A DNA stretch of 64,000 nt from Dipylidium caninum (Eukaryota > Platyhelminthes > Cestoda > Cyclophyllidea > Dipylidiidae): contig QEYB01000255.1 in the NCBI GenBank assembly GCA_017562135.1, positions 434,001-498,000 of the forward strand, given 5' to 3'. Positions 38,022 through 49,635 of the stretch are shown piece after piece. The translations under genes were made by a program, and so were the position numbers. Position 1 is the stretch's first letter. Each line of letters opens with the position of its first letter. The notes under the pieces are model-generated. The model searched no databases and was not told where the DNA came from. It saw only the letters and a list, made by a program, of their open reading frames with translations.

Positions 38022-39290
38022 GATTCCTATGGCTTTTCCTATATCTGGTTCCTTGGGAAGCCATCTGATTTGGCTAGTGACCTGATCGTTATCACAGGTA
38101 CCTAAGTTTCATATTTTCATTTGTCAGGCGCTGCAAATGGAATCGGGCGACATTTATCAATATTACTGTCGAAATATTGCAGCAGAATTATCGCTATTGA
38201 TAAAAACCTCCAAGGATTGAAGGAAACTGCCTCATTTGTTCTGAAGGATTCTGGTGTCTCTTTGTTATGCTACGAATGTGATCTGACGTAGACCCGTTTT
38301 CTATGTATTCATACTGTTCAGTGATCCTAAGGCCATTAAAATGTGTGCGGAAGACATCCGCAAAAGGCACGGGCGCGTCACAGTGCTCATTAACAATGCT
38401 GGCATCGTCAATGGCAATTTTTTTGTGGATATCCCCATAGAAAAAGTTGAAAAGTTGATCGCAGTAAACTTCCTTGCCCCTTTTTACGTAAGTTCTACCA
38501 TTTTCACTTGAAAATATGCCTTCTTTGCTTGGACGTATCCTATTGTAATCATTTCTTCCAGTTGGTGAAGGAGTTTTTGCCTGGCATGCTTGGTAGCGCC
38601 TACAAAAGCGCAATCCAGCGCATTCCAAGACACCTTCGTGTTGTTCCGCAAGATGACAACTCGGAAAGATGCTTTGGCTGTGTTCCTCCTAGGGGTCATT
38701 TGGTTTTCATATCCTCCATCGCAAGTCAGACAATTGCTTGTGGGCTGGCTGATTATTGTGCATCAAAGGCGGCGATATCGGCTATGGCAGATACACTGCG
38801 ACTCGAATTGGATGCTCTAGCGCTGCGTGATCACATTGCCGTGACTGATGTCCGCCCGTTCGTCATCAACACGATGATGTTTGAAGGTTTTACCTCAAAG
38901 TATGTTGAGAAAATGCCCCATACGTCACAGTATAACGATTGTGGAGTAACATAAACACGGTAATATGAGAATCTGGTAGAAACAATTCTGTAGCATTTTT
39001 AAATCTACCTTCTAGGATGTCCATCCTACCTGTACTGTGTGCGGAAAAGACGGCCAGACGAATTGTCGACGCTATCCGATACCGAAAGAGGACTGTATAC
39101 CTTCCGTGGACGATTTGGTTCATTCCGCTCATTCAACGGTAAGTTGGCAAAGTGTGTGAGCACGATTCTAATGTGTTGACACCTTTTTTTAAGAATTTTT
39201 CCCTTCCCCATCTTGGTCTTCTTCTACAAAATCACCGGTGCCTTTGACGGGATGAATTCATTTAAACACGCCAACAAAAAACATGATTAA
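38022..39290 (+). CDS. Short-chain dehydrogenase/reductase (retinol/17-beta-HSD type)
   Basis: Exons 38022-38097, 38128-38287, 38322-38487, 38562-38899, 39016-39138 and 39194-39290 join in phase to 319 codons and a TAA at 39288-39290. The classical SDR motifs are in order: cofactor site TGAANGIGRH across the first two exons, NNAG in VLINNAGIVNG, catalytic Ser in FISSIAS, and YxxxK in ADYCASKAA. The C-terminus (YLPWTIWFIPLIQ, then FPFPILVFFYKITG) is hydrophobic like the SDR16C/HSD17B11 branch, which act on retinoids or steroids at ER or lipid-droplet membranes. The substrate here is an inference. An N-terminal anchor exon upstream of 38022 is expected but not fixed. Oddly, a 33-residue stretch sits between LVKEFLPGML and GHLVFISS, where relatives have only a few residues. 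It begins at a GT and ends at an AG, but removing that 100-nt piece breaks the frame. Confidence 0.9.
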
Positions 39291-40563
39291 CCTTCATTTA
39301 CCGGCGATCCATATTGGTCCCCTCTTAATTTTTCACCGACAAATACAAATATGATCTTTTCTAGCCTTTGTTATGTTATGATTTGTAATATCGGTGAATT
39401 TATCCATCGATGGGAACTTGATTTTGGTTTAGAAGCTAGTAACTTTCAGCGGAAAGCTGAGCCATCAGTTGGACAGTGTTCACGATATCACCGTCGATGT
39501 GCTTTTATTTCATGCTGTCATTTTTCCTGCGGAAGTCTCAAGTAACCCAATGAATTTATCGCGAGTTCTTTAGTTACATTAGTTTACACTAAAAATCTGA
39601 ACGGAAATATGTCGCTTGTCTATTTATGGGAAATGCTGTCCTAACCATGTGGATTTACCAAACCTGCCTTTCTTTAATCCCACCCATCGTCCCTACAACT
39701 GACATTTTCCAGTACAACGGGAGCATGCTCCAATGCCCGAAAGTACTCAAATAACGTGTCTGTACCGTTTAACTGTTCTATCCCGCGAGTTATGGTCTCA
39801 GAAAGTGTGCTTTTTGAAGCACCTGATGAAGCTAAGCTGAGGTAAAAGGCGTATAATGACCTGTTTTCTGTTGCAAATTTGAATTGTTAGTGATTTGTTT
39901 GTTTCTGTCCAGAGGAATGAAAATTTTGTCCCCATTTTGTTCGTACTCTCTTTTCCCCTTTTGATTCTGAACTCAGACAGTCTTCACGGTCCGGTTTACT
40001 GGTGAGGCGTGTTTACTAATAACGTGCAGAATGGCCGAAATGTTGTAGGTGTGTTGGAGACATGAATAAGAAAACAGAAACTAAAAGGCCTACATGGTTT
40101 ATCCGCAGCGGAGATTTTGTTACTCAGCACAATTATGACGTAGACTTGACTCTCAAGTTACTAACGTAAATTAAGATTATTTTAATACATATAAATAGGT
40201 TTTTCGCTAAAAATATTAAAAAACTAAGATTTACACTAGTCTGGAATGAATCGGTGAATCGGTAGAGCGCTTTTTGTAACTGTATTCTGACTCCGCTCCA
40301 AGAGAACTCCATGCCGTCAGTGGAGTCGGAATTAAGTTGTACTTTACTTAGGTAGGTTTCATTAATCCTACGCCTCTGCTTTATTTCTTGCTTAGAATCA
40401 ATGGAATTTTTTTAATTTATAGCTGATTTTTTAGAAAATATTAGAGCACAGCTTCAAGTTTCATTCGAATTATGGTATGACTAGGTAGTTCCCTCCTAGT
40501 CTACAGTAGTTGAAAACCCACCTTACGAAAAGAGATGTGGATGCTCAAGGCCGCAAGGTATAT
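39291..40563. other. Intergenic region between two convergent genes
   Basis: The dehydrogenase (plus) and the DAPK-like gene (minus) end towards each other here. No exon-like open frame or tRNA was recognised. A small hairpin (ACTCCA...TGGAGT) lies near 40305-40325 beside a short GAATCGGT direct repeat near 40245-40260; neither has an evident role. Confidence 0.5.
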
Positions 40564-43545
40564 TCAGCCTGCACGTTCACCTTCATCTTTCAATACAAAT
40601 ATAGGCAAACTTTCCTGTAAGGGTGCGACAATTGTCGTTAGTCCGACAGCTACAAGTGAGGAGATCAACTGACCAACCGTGGCCTCCTCCGAACAATCAC
40701 GCCAGTCGACCAACATCTGCAATAGGTGATTTAATCTAGTGGCATAGGGTTCGTTTTCTGACCAAGCAGATTTCTGTGAATCATTGCCGAGGAGACGATT
40801 CAAATCCTTCAGTTGTACAGGTGAGAAACCGTCGTTTTTACCCAACTCGGAGCATATCTCAAGGAGAACCTCGTAGCGAATCCAGGAGGCTGGGATACGT
40901 TCACCATACCAACACAATGATCTTATTTGCGGATTCTGGAGAAAGAGTGTTTCCTCAAGGAAGGTAAGCGTTCCTGAATCGTTGGAGAGGAGGTGAAAAA
41001 TTGTGGGTTGTGAAATCACCTCCTTGGAGATTCTAGACGTGGTGCTCTTAAAGACTAGGAGGCAATTGGAGATGAAGAGCTGAGAAACAATCTCATCGAG
41101 GGCCGTGCGAACGAGGATGATTGTATCATGGAAACAATTGAAGGCGAGAGGTGTCAGCGAGCTGTGTGTTTCAAGCCTCACCTCGATCGCCTGAAAGGTA
41201 ACACGTGTATTCACTTTATTTCCACTTCCGAAGAATTTTATCAGTCAATAATGGGACTGTATATTGCTAAAGGCTTTTTAATGTAGATAAAGCAATACTG
41301 GGTATGCGACGTAAGTATATATCCAAGATAGTTAAGATTAGTACTCTTAGTACTTTTATTTATCCTTTCGTGCAGGGACGCCATGTATTGGCTTAACCCG
41401 TTCAACTATTTGATGTGGCCGGTATTTCGCTGGAAACATCGGTACGATGCCTCCAGTATAAGCCGAGTTATAGACCCTGACTGAGTGTGCGTATTTGAAG
41501 GAGATGAAAGTAAATCACTCCGATAAATGTGAATCAGCACGAAGTCGCTTCCTCGCCACGCAAGGGGCTGCAATTTGCCCATAACCATACTTCGATTGCA
41601 GAATATGTCAAACGGTCAGAAGAGGCTCTAGTTTCAGCCAATTCCCTGGTTTGTAACGAAAGGGGACAACACAAGCCCTACCCTCACCCCCCCCCTACCG
41701 AAGTTGAGGCATTTTGACAAAGTGGGGTTAGGGTTTTGGACTTTTACACAGATTCGGGAAGAGATCGTCAGATCAAGTGATGAGAATGTAGAAATCACGA
41801 CGTGTGATTTCGACCGTCAATTCTGTTAAATGCAAGCAAAATATAATTAATTACCTAAAGATAGTGAGGAACAATGCTCCACAACCGAGAGTTACGATAA
41901 TGCAGCGCGTTTGGTCATACTTTTATTTTGCGAAAGTGATAAAGTAAATAAAGAGACTCTCCTTAAACCCCGGTGATTTTGATTACTTTAACGTGATCAG
42001 GAAGTACCATGATTCCTGCTTAAGAAAGGTGGAAAAGCTGGGGGTTGAGCATTAATGGCTGAACTCACCTCCTCGGACTCCTCGCAGACCAGGAAGATAT
42101 TTATGAGTCCCTTGTTGAAGGTAAGCCTACTTCCAAGTAGCCATTGGACCAGTCCAGGACTTCCCAAACCTTCCTGATCCGACATTTTAGTCACAGCCCT
42201 CCGTAGGCGACATTGTATCCGGGGAAAGAGATGGATAAGTTGAACTCCCGAGGCTCTGAATTGCACTCCCGTTCTTAACATTTCCTCGCCGCCCTCCCAA
42301 ATCTCCGTTAAGTCCGCGGGTTGGAGCAAGTTTAGTTGCGGTATCTCCATCTGCAGTTCTTCAGCATGGGAGGTCTCTAGGCTAGTTCCTGCCATGGCGT
42401 CCTCGAAGAAGGACTGGATGGAGTGTTTACGTTCTTCTGATTGGAGGAGACTGTCAGCATCACTTTCGTCACAGTTTTTGACATTTGGACAGACGGTACA
42501 ACATTCGAGGGCTGTCAACACCTGGACAACCATGCCGACATCACTTTCGGTGATGAGGAAGTGAAGGTCGTCGGCAGTGAAACTACCCGTCACACGAGCG
42601 TTACTGATGCTGTCCTGTGAGAAGAGATTGCCCACGGTCTCCGTCAGCATCCACGAGGGGTTCAGGATTATAAGATCGTTCTGTTCGTCTGTCTCCAATA
42701 CGATAAGCTAGAGGCGGCAAAAAAGTATTACTACTTTGCGAGGATGCTTTATTCATTTATCATCAAACAATTGAACCAACAAAACAGACTTTATGGAACT
42801 GCGAAAGCCCTACACGGATGGTGGGTAAATGCTGGTTTATAAGGGGCTAAACTATCGCATTCTCTCAGATGCGTCGGGTGTGATATGTTCCTGAGCTAGT
42901 CGAGAGGCGGTTTAATGGTTTGTAGGATAAGGCCCCCTAAGGCAGCAGGGTGAGGGGAGCACTGCCGTCAGTTGGTGAAGAACATAGCTTTCGTCCTACC
43001 CCACGATGGCGAGGGGAACTAAGGGGTGAATTAGACGATAGCCAAGTAGTACGACTAACCACATAAAAATGCGAAAGCCCATCATTTATGTGAATAAATT
43101 AGGGCTTTTGAAGAGAATGAAGGTCTGAGGAGGCTGAAGTAGGATTTTCGACTAATGTTAGGGTGGGGCTTAGGCACAGCTGTGACTAGGCTAAACGGGA
43201 ATAATTAGTCGTGACTTTTTGGAGTGAGATTGTCAGTTCACCGTGGCAGAGAGCCGTAGAATATTTGGACAAGGCGATCGACAGCCGCCAGGTTGCCCGA
43301 AGTGAATGATTTGACGATGAGGGGATGAGGATGCTACTTCGAAGAGAGGCACAACCTACGTCTCCGGTGTACTGGAGAAATTGTACTGTGTCCCGTAGGA
43401 CGGCCTCTGTGCACAGAGGGTTGATTCGAGTTTGAACAAGGTGGATAAATTCTGGCCAGTACTTGATGGACACACAGTGCGTTCTGTTCCACTCCTCGAG
43501 GCGACTCGAAATCACCTCCGCGATACTGGAAACAATGGGTATGTC
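40564..43545 (-). CDS. DAPK1: DAPK-like COR region and death domain exons
   Basis: Exons 43360-43545, 42069-42707 (639 nt) and 40564-41190 (627 nt, with TGA at 40564-40566) join in phase 0. The first holds YWPEFIHLVQTRINPLCTEA, and the second LIILNPSWMLTETVGNLF, both matching the DAPK1 COR-like region. An acidic, glutamate-rich insert follows. The last exon ends in a death domain: ICSELGKNDGFSPVQLKDL ... LLQMLVDWRDCSEEATVGQL, with the helix pattern that in DAPK1 recruits ERK and other partners. There is no serine-rich tail after the domain, unlike vertebrate DAPK1. Confidence 0.9.
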
Positions 43546-46500
43546 CTGGAAACGCAACAGTAACTAAGTCGGTAAGTATTTCGCGAAAAGGTAGCCACAA
43601 ACCTTCCCCGATAACAAGTGGTGAGTGAATGTGAAAAATTAGTCTGTGATAGAGAATAATATGAGGAGGGAAAAAGTGGAAACAACTCCTGCCCACGAAG
43701 ACGATTTGGTTATAACACACTGTTGTAGCAATTGTGTAAATCACACGTAGTGGTGATTTCCCCTTCAACTCGGATGCAACGTAATCCACGCTCGTGTTAT
43801 GCAATAATTGCGGATTCCAAGGCGAGATTACTTGCATGTTATTAGGGAAGCTCTTAGAGGACTGTTGGCCTAGAGGAAAGACTAAATTCCCCCCCACGAT
43901 TACAGGGCGGGTATTCGAGCTAATGAGTGAGCGGAGGGATTACGCAGACGGGCCCCGGCTCATGCGTAGCGCATCAAATTCACTCTTAAGCAGACAACGA
44001 AGGCGGCGGAGGGAGTCGATATAAAAAAGCACACCTACGATTTGCCTCAACGGAAGGAGCAGTTTAATCTCAGTAAACTAGAGACACATTGGTACTGATT
44101 TTTCTTACCGCACACGAAATGGTTGTCCGGGAGAACACGCACGTGCCCTGATGCTTATCATGCCTCCAAGGCAAAACTAGGAGTAAATTTGTCACAGGAG
44201 ATGTGTCAAGTGAAAAGACATACCAGAACAATTTGGTCTCTTAGTTTGAGGATGTGGTGTTTGAAGAACCTCATTTCGACGGTGTTTGGAGAGGTGGCGT
44301 TTAACACGTGGAGTTCCGGCTGTATGTCCAACTTGTACCTGAATTTCCAACCATAGCATTAAGTGTTACAGTCAAATAAATTAGTTATGGCACCAGGACT
44401 AGAAGTAATTCAGTAATAAAAGTAGCTCGAGGCCTGTAGGGCATGGCGATGTGCGATACTCGGAATCGAAAGAAATGCGCAAGACTGCCATGGAAATCAC
44501 CGTATTTCTTTCCGTTAATAGGCAGTTGGGTCCTCTTAGGAAACACGTATATGAAGTTAGTTGACAGGCGTTTCGCCACGTAGCGGATAGACTTAGTACT
44601 GCTTGGCTAACAAAATCAGCCAAAATGGAGCAAGTTGGATGAGTGGAAAACAGCTAACAGAAAAAAAGTATGGCCATATATTGTAAGGTTCCGGGGGGGT
44701 GTTAATTTAGCTCTACAAATAAGTGAATAACTTGAAGCAAATATGTATATTCTTTCATTCCGAGAACGCTTTGGCGATGAATTTGAGGTTCCATGCCTCT
44801 CTTTTTTTGATTGTTAATGAAAGTGTCAACAGGACCCACTTAAACTGCCTTCGAAAGTCCTGAAGGAGTCTGGCTGCGCCCACGTGGTAGAGGAAGCCTT
44901 CTCCGTCCCGAGTGCACTCAGCTTCGTCTGCGTGTGTCGCCACGAGGACGATCTTCGCTTTGGACTGCAACAGTCCACCTGATGGAGGAGATGCACAGCT
45001 TCATTGAGGCAAACTACAATTGCCCGCTCTACTGTGGCTTTATTCCATCCACCATGCCGGCATCATTGTAGGGAGGCTCAGGGGAAAGTGAATGAAAATT
45101 TTATAAAAAATCACGCCACTTCGCTTTCCGTTTCCCGATTGGAGCTCCCACAGACAAAAAAGTCGGCTTCACTACTTCATCCAAGTATGAAAATGGTAAT
45201 CATGCACAATTAAGGTGTTTTGAGGTTTGGCAAGCACTGCATGGGATAAACGCAGTAGAAAGAAGCCTGATTTCCTCCGATGAGACCGAGATGAATACGA
45301 TCCAGCGGAACAGCAAGGAGACTTGAGGAGTGTGGACTGGGCTAACAGGGATGTAGCTGTTTCCGATTATATCCGCGACATCACGTCCCGACCTGCGACC
45401 GGTCTGTAAGCTAACGCGAGTACATACGCTTGGCCATGAGGCATGGCTCAAAGAACGTGTTTGCATTTTCGTGTAAATACTCGCCAATACACGGTCATTC
45501 AGTCGAGGTCGAAGTGGAGAGGGGAGAGGGGACGGCGGCCCAAGAAGAGTCTCGGTTCAGCCCCCACCAGACTGCACGCCCCGATTCCCGCTCTGTGGGC
45601 TGCTCATTGGGAGGCACTTCTGCGCGGACGACTGTCCAAAGGCAGATAACTGTGATAAAACGGGGCTTTGTGTGAACAACCGTTCCCAACTGCAGTAGAT
45701 TGTTTTACTGCCACCACCAGACCACGTGTTTGTACTAAGAACGCAAATTTGTACCGCCGTGTGCACTTGACCAACCTTCTTGTGCTGGCAGCCGACTGTG
45801 GATGAAGGTGAGCCAAAACAGGACCTTTTCGCGCTGAACGGCAGGCGGATCCCTCAGGTTGTAGACCACCGCGTGGATACAACTGGTGTTGCCGATGAAG
45901 AAGTAGTGCAGAAAGTAGTATGGTTTGTAACCAGAAAACTCCCATATGCTGAACTCCGTTGTGTCTGAAACACGCGAAAAGCCTCCGTCCACCATGTCTT
46001 TCTACGCAGACCGCACTCGAAAGATGGTCAAATATCAAAACCGAAGTTGCCTCAGTTTAAGGGCAGCCCATTTTATTCTCATATTTGCCGCTGGATTTAA
46101 CGCCAAATGAAGCAAAATTGTGCCAGTTCTCCAGATCGAACTCGTCATAAGGTAAGCATCAGTGGGCGTTAAGTTTTCCCGTAAGACAAATGAGGCTAAT
46201 AACATAAAACCTTACATGATTCAATGCAAAATCTCCTGCTCGATTGTGTCAGGACGTCGGCCTGAGTGGTGCAAATTTCATACAGAAATAAAAACTTTTA
46301 CGACATAAATAAACACCTCATCTATGGGCCGTTGTGGCACAATCACCTTCTACTGTCAGGACAATTAGTAGGTCCTAATTCGCACTTCGCTTCCACGAAA
46401 ACCACAAACAGACTTTTCATCTGGGAGCAACCCTCCAGGTTAATGATTGTTTCAATTGCAAAAGTGTATTTATTTGAGAGCTAACCGGTTGATGTACGGT

Positions 46501-49500
46501 GGGGAGGGGATGATGGTGTCGGGTAAGCCTCACTTTTTATATCGATGCCTCGTGTGTAGTTGTCGTGTTCGGCGTAAAACATCTTGGCTTTGCGCTTGGA
46601 TATATTGACGCACTTAGCGTTGGTTTCTGCAATAGAAGCGCGATGAAAGATTTGAGCGAAGGCTGCTGAAACGTTGGGAACTGGTGCCGACGGCAACTCA
46701 ACCGGCCGAACTCACCGCCTTCCGACAGCCACTCGGCAATTTGGCTGATGGCCTTCATCTTCCGCCTCAGGTAGCCCGTTACTATGCCAGAGCGCAGCGC
46801 TGACGACAACGTCGTTTTGCCCGACATCGAGGAGCCGAACAATTTCAGCTTAATGCGTGGCTTTTTCATAAGAGGATCAAACTGCTTGCGCAATTTCACC
46901 AGGCGATCCTGTCAATAGTTTGGTGCATAGAAAAAAAGTTGTATTCAAACAATAATTCTCCGCTATCATTCGCCGTTGTTTATGTCAGAGCATAATTCTG
47001 TTACTTTTTAAGTCCACCTACATTGGAAGTACAGATGAAGGTAAATTGTTTGAGCCTGCCTACTATCAACTTTTCCCTTTCTGGAAAACGTTCGCCTCCT
47101 TCCACGAAGGCCTAATTTGCCCTAACATCGACAGTGAAGCGGAGGGACTTTTCCTAGTCCCGGAGTGCTGGGGGTTTCCCTTGGCGCCGTCTTTCTTAAA
47201 AAGTGATAGATGTAGAAGAGGACACAATGAATCACCATATTAAAATTTCTAGCTAGACAGTGCTGCCAAAAACAGAGGTGGTGGCGTAAATTGGCCGCGA
47301 ATAGTGGCGTGGCGTGGGAGTTTATGAAATACAAAAGGGCAGTGGAGGACAGATCACGGCAACAATTACAAACTGCTCAATATGATTTCGTGCGCCGCAA
47401 AAATATGCTCGCAGTCTCGTCACCCGCCTAAATTCATGCCCCATTTGCGGTGCCAAATGTTTGTGGTAAGTGCCACTTCCTCGTTTCGCCTGATCCTTTG
47501 CAGCGAGCGGTGTGTCTTCTGAGAACAACCAGTGTGGCCGAAGAGGAGGAGGACACTTTTCCTCTTCAATTCGCAATGACTCACGCTTTTGAAAATGTGG
47601 GACTTTGTGGTGCGGGTGGCTCAAAAGGAATCCAACTTACGGGAGTGACACTTGTAATAAGCTTCCCCACGTCGTTGTGGCCAAGCGCATAGGCCGTTAC
47701 GTCCGCTGTAATTCCCAGCTAAATATTTCGTTCTTAAAAAAGTGTATGCGACACTTACTCCATTGGGAAGGGCAGAATCAGCCCCGTGGAAGAGAAGTTC
47801 CCTAACAAGTTCCACATCGCCGGATTTGGCGGCTAAGTGCAACGGGCTGAGCTGATCCTGCAAACAGGAGAGGAGTTAGCCCGAGGGGAGACTCACATGA
47901 TTGCGAACATTGATGTACGACCCGTTTTCGCAGAGTAACTGGACGGTGGTCAGGTCGCTGTTGGCACACGCGATATGCAGGGGTAGGTTCCCGTTCTAAA
48001 AGAGGCAAACTCGGGGATATGCAGAGGAATGTGCAGCGGAAGAGAGAGAGGGTGCACGAGTCAACAACCTTATCAGTCACGTTGGGGTTCGCCGCCCTTC
48101 CAAGTAGCAAACGAACAATTTCGGAGGAACCTTTTTGAACGGCCAGGTGGAGCGGTGTTTCATTCATCTACGGAAGTAACAACAGAATCCAATTGGACAT
48201 CATCCAAGGGGACGAACTTTGTGTCTAACCAATAGCTCACCCCAGAAAGTGTGTTGGGATTCACGCCGGCTGCAGAAAGCGCTACCACACTATTGAGATT
48301 GCCCAGTCTACACGCTATGTGCAGCGCAGACTCGCCCAACTTAAAGCAGAAAGGCATGTCAACTATATATTAAGTCAAACAGAGTCAGCATCGTTGTCTG
48401 AGAGAGCAACGGATGGAATGAAACCCATATGGAAGAGGCAAAAGGCACCTGCGGCTACTCCCTACCACGGCGAAGACCGCGCAACTACTCACGTTGTTTG
48501 TGCAGTTCACGTCGGTGCCGACCGTGGACACGAATTCGGTTATTTCGAGGCTGTTAATTTTGGCCGAAATATGGACGACCGTCTCACCGTTCTAGGGGAA
48601 AGAACGCGACTAGGTTGAGTGCATTTCATGGATCAACGTTGACCACTACGGGCTTTGAGCCACTTGGTTCGGGACAGCAAAGCTCTAATTCAGGCAAATC
48701 TGTTCAAAGTCGTGCATACAGGGCAACTACGTCGAAAGCAAAAATTTCTAGAATCCGGTAAGCAGACTTCCTGCATGCCGTCGACTGATTGTGTTTTATT
48801 CCACCAATCATGTGGTTTAGACGTGTGCGGCGGTGGGCACAATTCACAAGACACCCGTGAGATGACGAGAATGCCAACTGCCCGACAATTAGGCGAAGAG
48901 CGTATGCACTCACAGCATCCGCGACGTCAAATGAGGCGCCTGCTTCGAGAAAAACCTGCACGGCCTCAATGGAGCCGGAGAGGATGGCCGAGAACAGGGC
49001 TGTCTGGTCGTGCTTCAAGATGGAATAAAGGAGCTCAGTCCCCAATAGACACCTTATGCCTTTGCACTAACATCCGCTTCGTGTAAATTATTTTACACAA
49101 AATCACAGTGCATTATAATTCAGTGAACTCACTCACCTTATTTCTAGCTTCAATTTCGGCCATGTTATTTTCTACTAAAAATCGCAGCAGTGGGACGTTT
49201 GCTTGTAAAGCTGCCAAATGCGTCAGGCTGTTGCCGTCCTAAATGGAACGATGCATCGTAGTCGTGCAAGTCTTTCAAGTCCCCACCACTTTTTTAAACA
49301 AGATATTTCCACTTTATACAGTGTCGACACGTCGCTAACCGCTTTCGCATTCTCACTTCGCCAACAGTGTCGGACGATTTGGAGGCCTCTCGTGACATGC
49401 TACAAATTACGTGTTTGCTGCGACTTATTAATCTCGTCGGGGCCGTTAAATGAAAGGCTTTTGATTAGAGTGGAAATAAACTACGACTATCGCAGTCAAC

Positions 49501-49635
49501 ACTTTCTTACGGCGTCACGAGTGTGGAGGAAGTTGATGCCCGAGGCTCCGGAAAAAAGAGATGCAAGTTCCCTCCTGTCTCGCACACGAGCGACAGAGTC
49601 TAAATTCACCGCCATTGCATCCGTGCAGCCAGCAC
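40564..49635 (-). CDS. DAPK1: DAPK1-like ankyrin-Roc-COR-death domain protein, whole gene
   Basis: Death-associated protein kinase 1 is a calmodulin-regulated Ser/Thr kinase whose C-terminal half has ankyrin repeats, a Roc GTPase-like module, a COR/cytoskeletal region and a death domain. All of the C-terminal half is present here in that order with many matches: PRIKLKLFGSSMSGKTTL (P-loop), EFSIWEFSG, KIVLVATHAD, RINPLCTEA, LIILNPSWML and a final death domain. The catalytic kinase domain is not visible between the first ankyrin exon (49635) and the stop of the next gene (52473). Possible further 5' exons lie at 49889-49939, about 50018-50080 and 50797-50939; these are basic/serine-rich (such as RRRSRRSSSAPSP) and not confirmed. 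Exons between 43545 and 44840 are incompletely resolved. Either the kinase exons lie beyond the window or this is a kinase-less DAPK relative. Confidence 0.87.
44840..46908 (-). CDS. DAPK1: DAPK-like Roc (P-loop GTPase) exons
   Basis: Exons 46716-46908, 46534-46680 (or 46534-46665), 45776-45964 and about 44840-44978 encode the Roc module. GSSMSGKT fits the Walker A pattern GxxxxGK[ST]. The following RRKMKAI basic patch, the FSIWEFSGYKPYYFLHYFF switch-like strand, VLFWLTFIHSRLP, and KIVLVATHAD (G4-like, THAD for NKxD) line up with DAPK1. Two in-frame acceptors 15 nt apart, with a 35- or 50-nt intron, are available for the second exon. The 3' border at 44840 keeps phase 2 but its partner exon was not identified; a likely piece is VLFYIDSLRRLRCLLKSEF at about 43940-44035. 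Confidence 0.85.
47641..49635 (-). CDS. DAPK1: DAPK-like ankyrin repeat exons
   Basis: Exons in transcript order: 49511-49635, 49137-49238 (102 nt), then six exons of exactly 99 nt (48914-49012, 48493-48591, 48241-48339, 48069-48167, 47897-47995, 47759-47857), then 47641-47718. The 99- and 102-nt exons all start and end in phase 0 and each encodes one 33-34-residue ankyrin repeat. Examples are NETPLHLAVQKGSSEIVRLL (48069-48167) and SPLHLAAKSGDVELVRELL (47759-47857). The last exon (AYALGHNDVGKLI) is the capping helix pair before the Roc module. Introns between them measure 39, 40, 73 and 73 nt, plus longer ones. Confidence 0.92.

Noticed and set aside
38194..38628. 144-codon minus-strand open frame
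   Set aside because: It is antisense to the dehydrogenase exons, which carry clear SDR motifs.
40240..40330. tRNA-like start (GGTAGAGCGC)
   Set aside because: No B box or cloverleaf could be drawn; only a small hairpin remains.
44399..44623. Minus-strand frame with ATWRNACQ, first taken as a DAPK COR exon
   Set aside because: The exon at 43360-43545 fits the same DAPK1 segment much better and in the right order.
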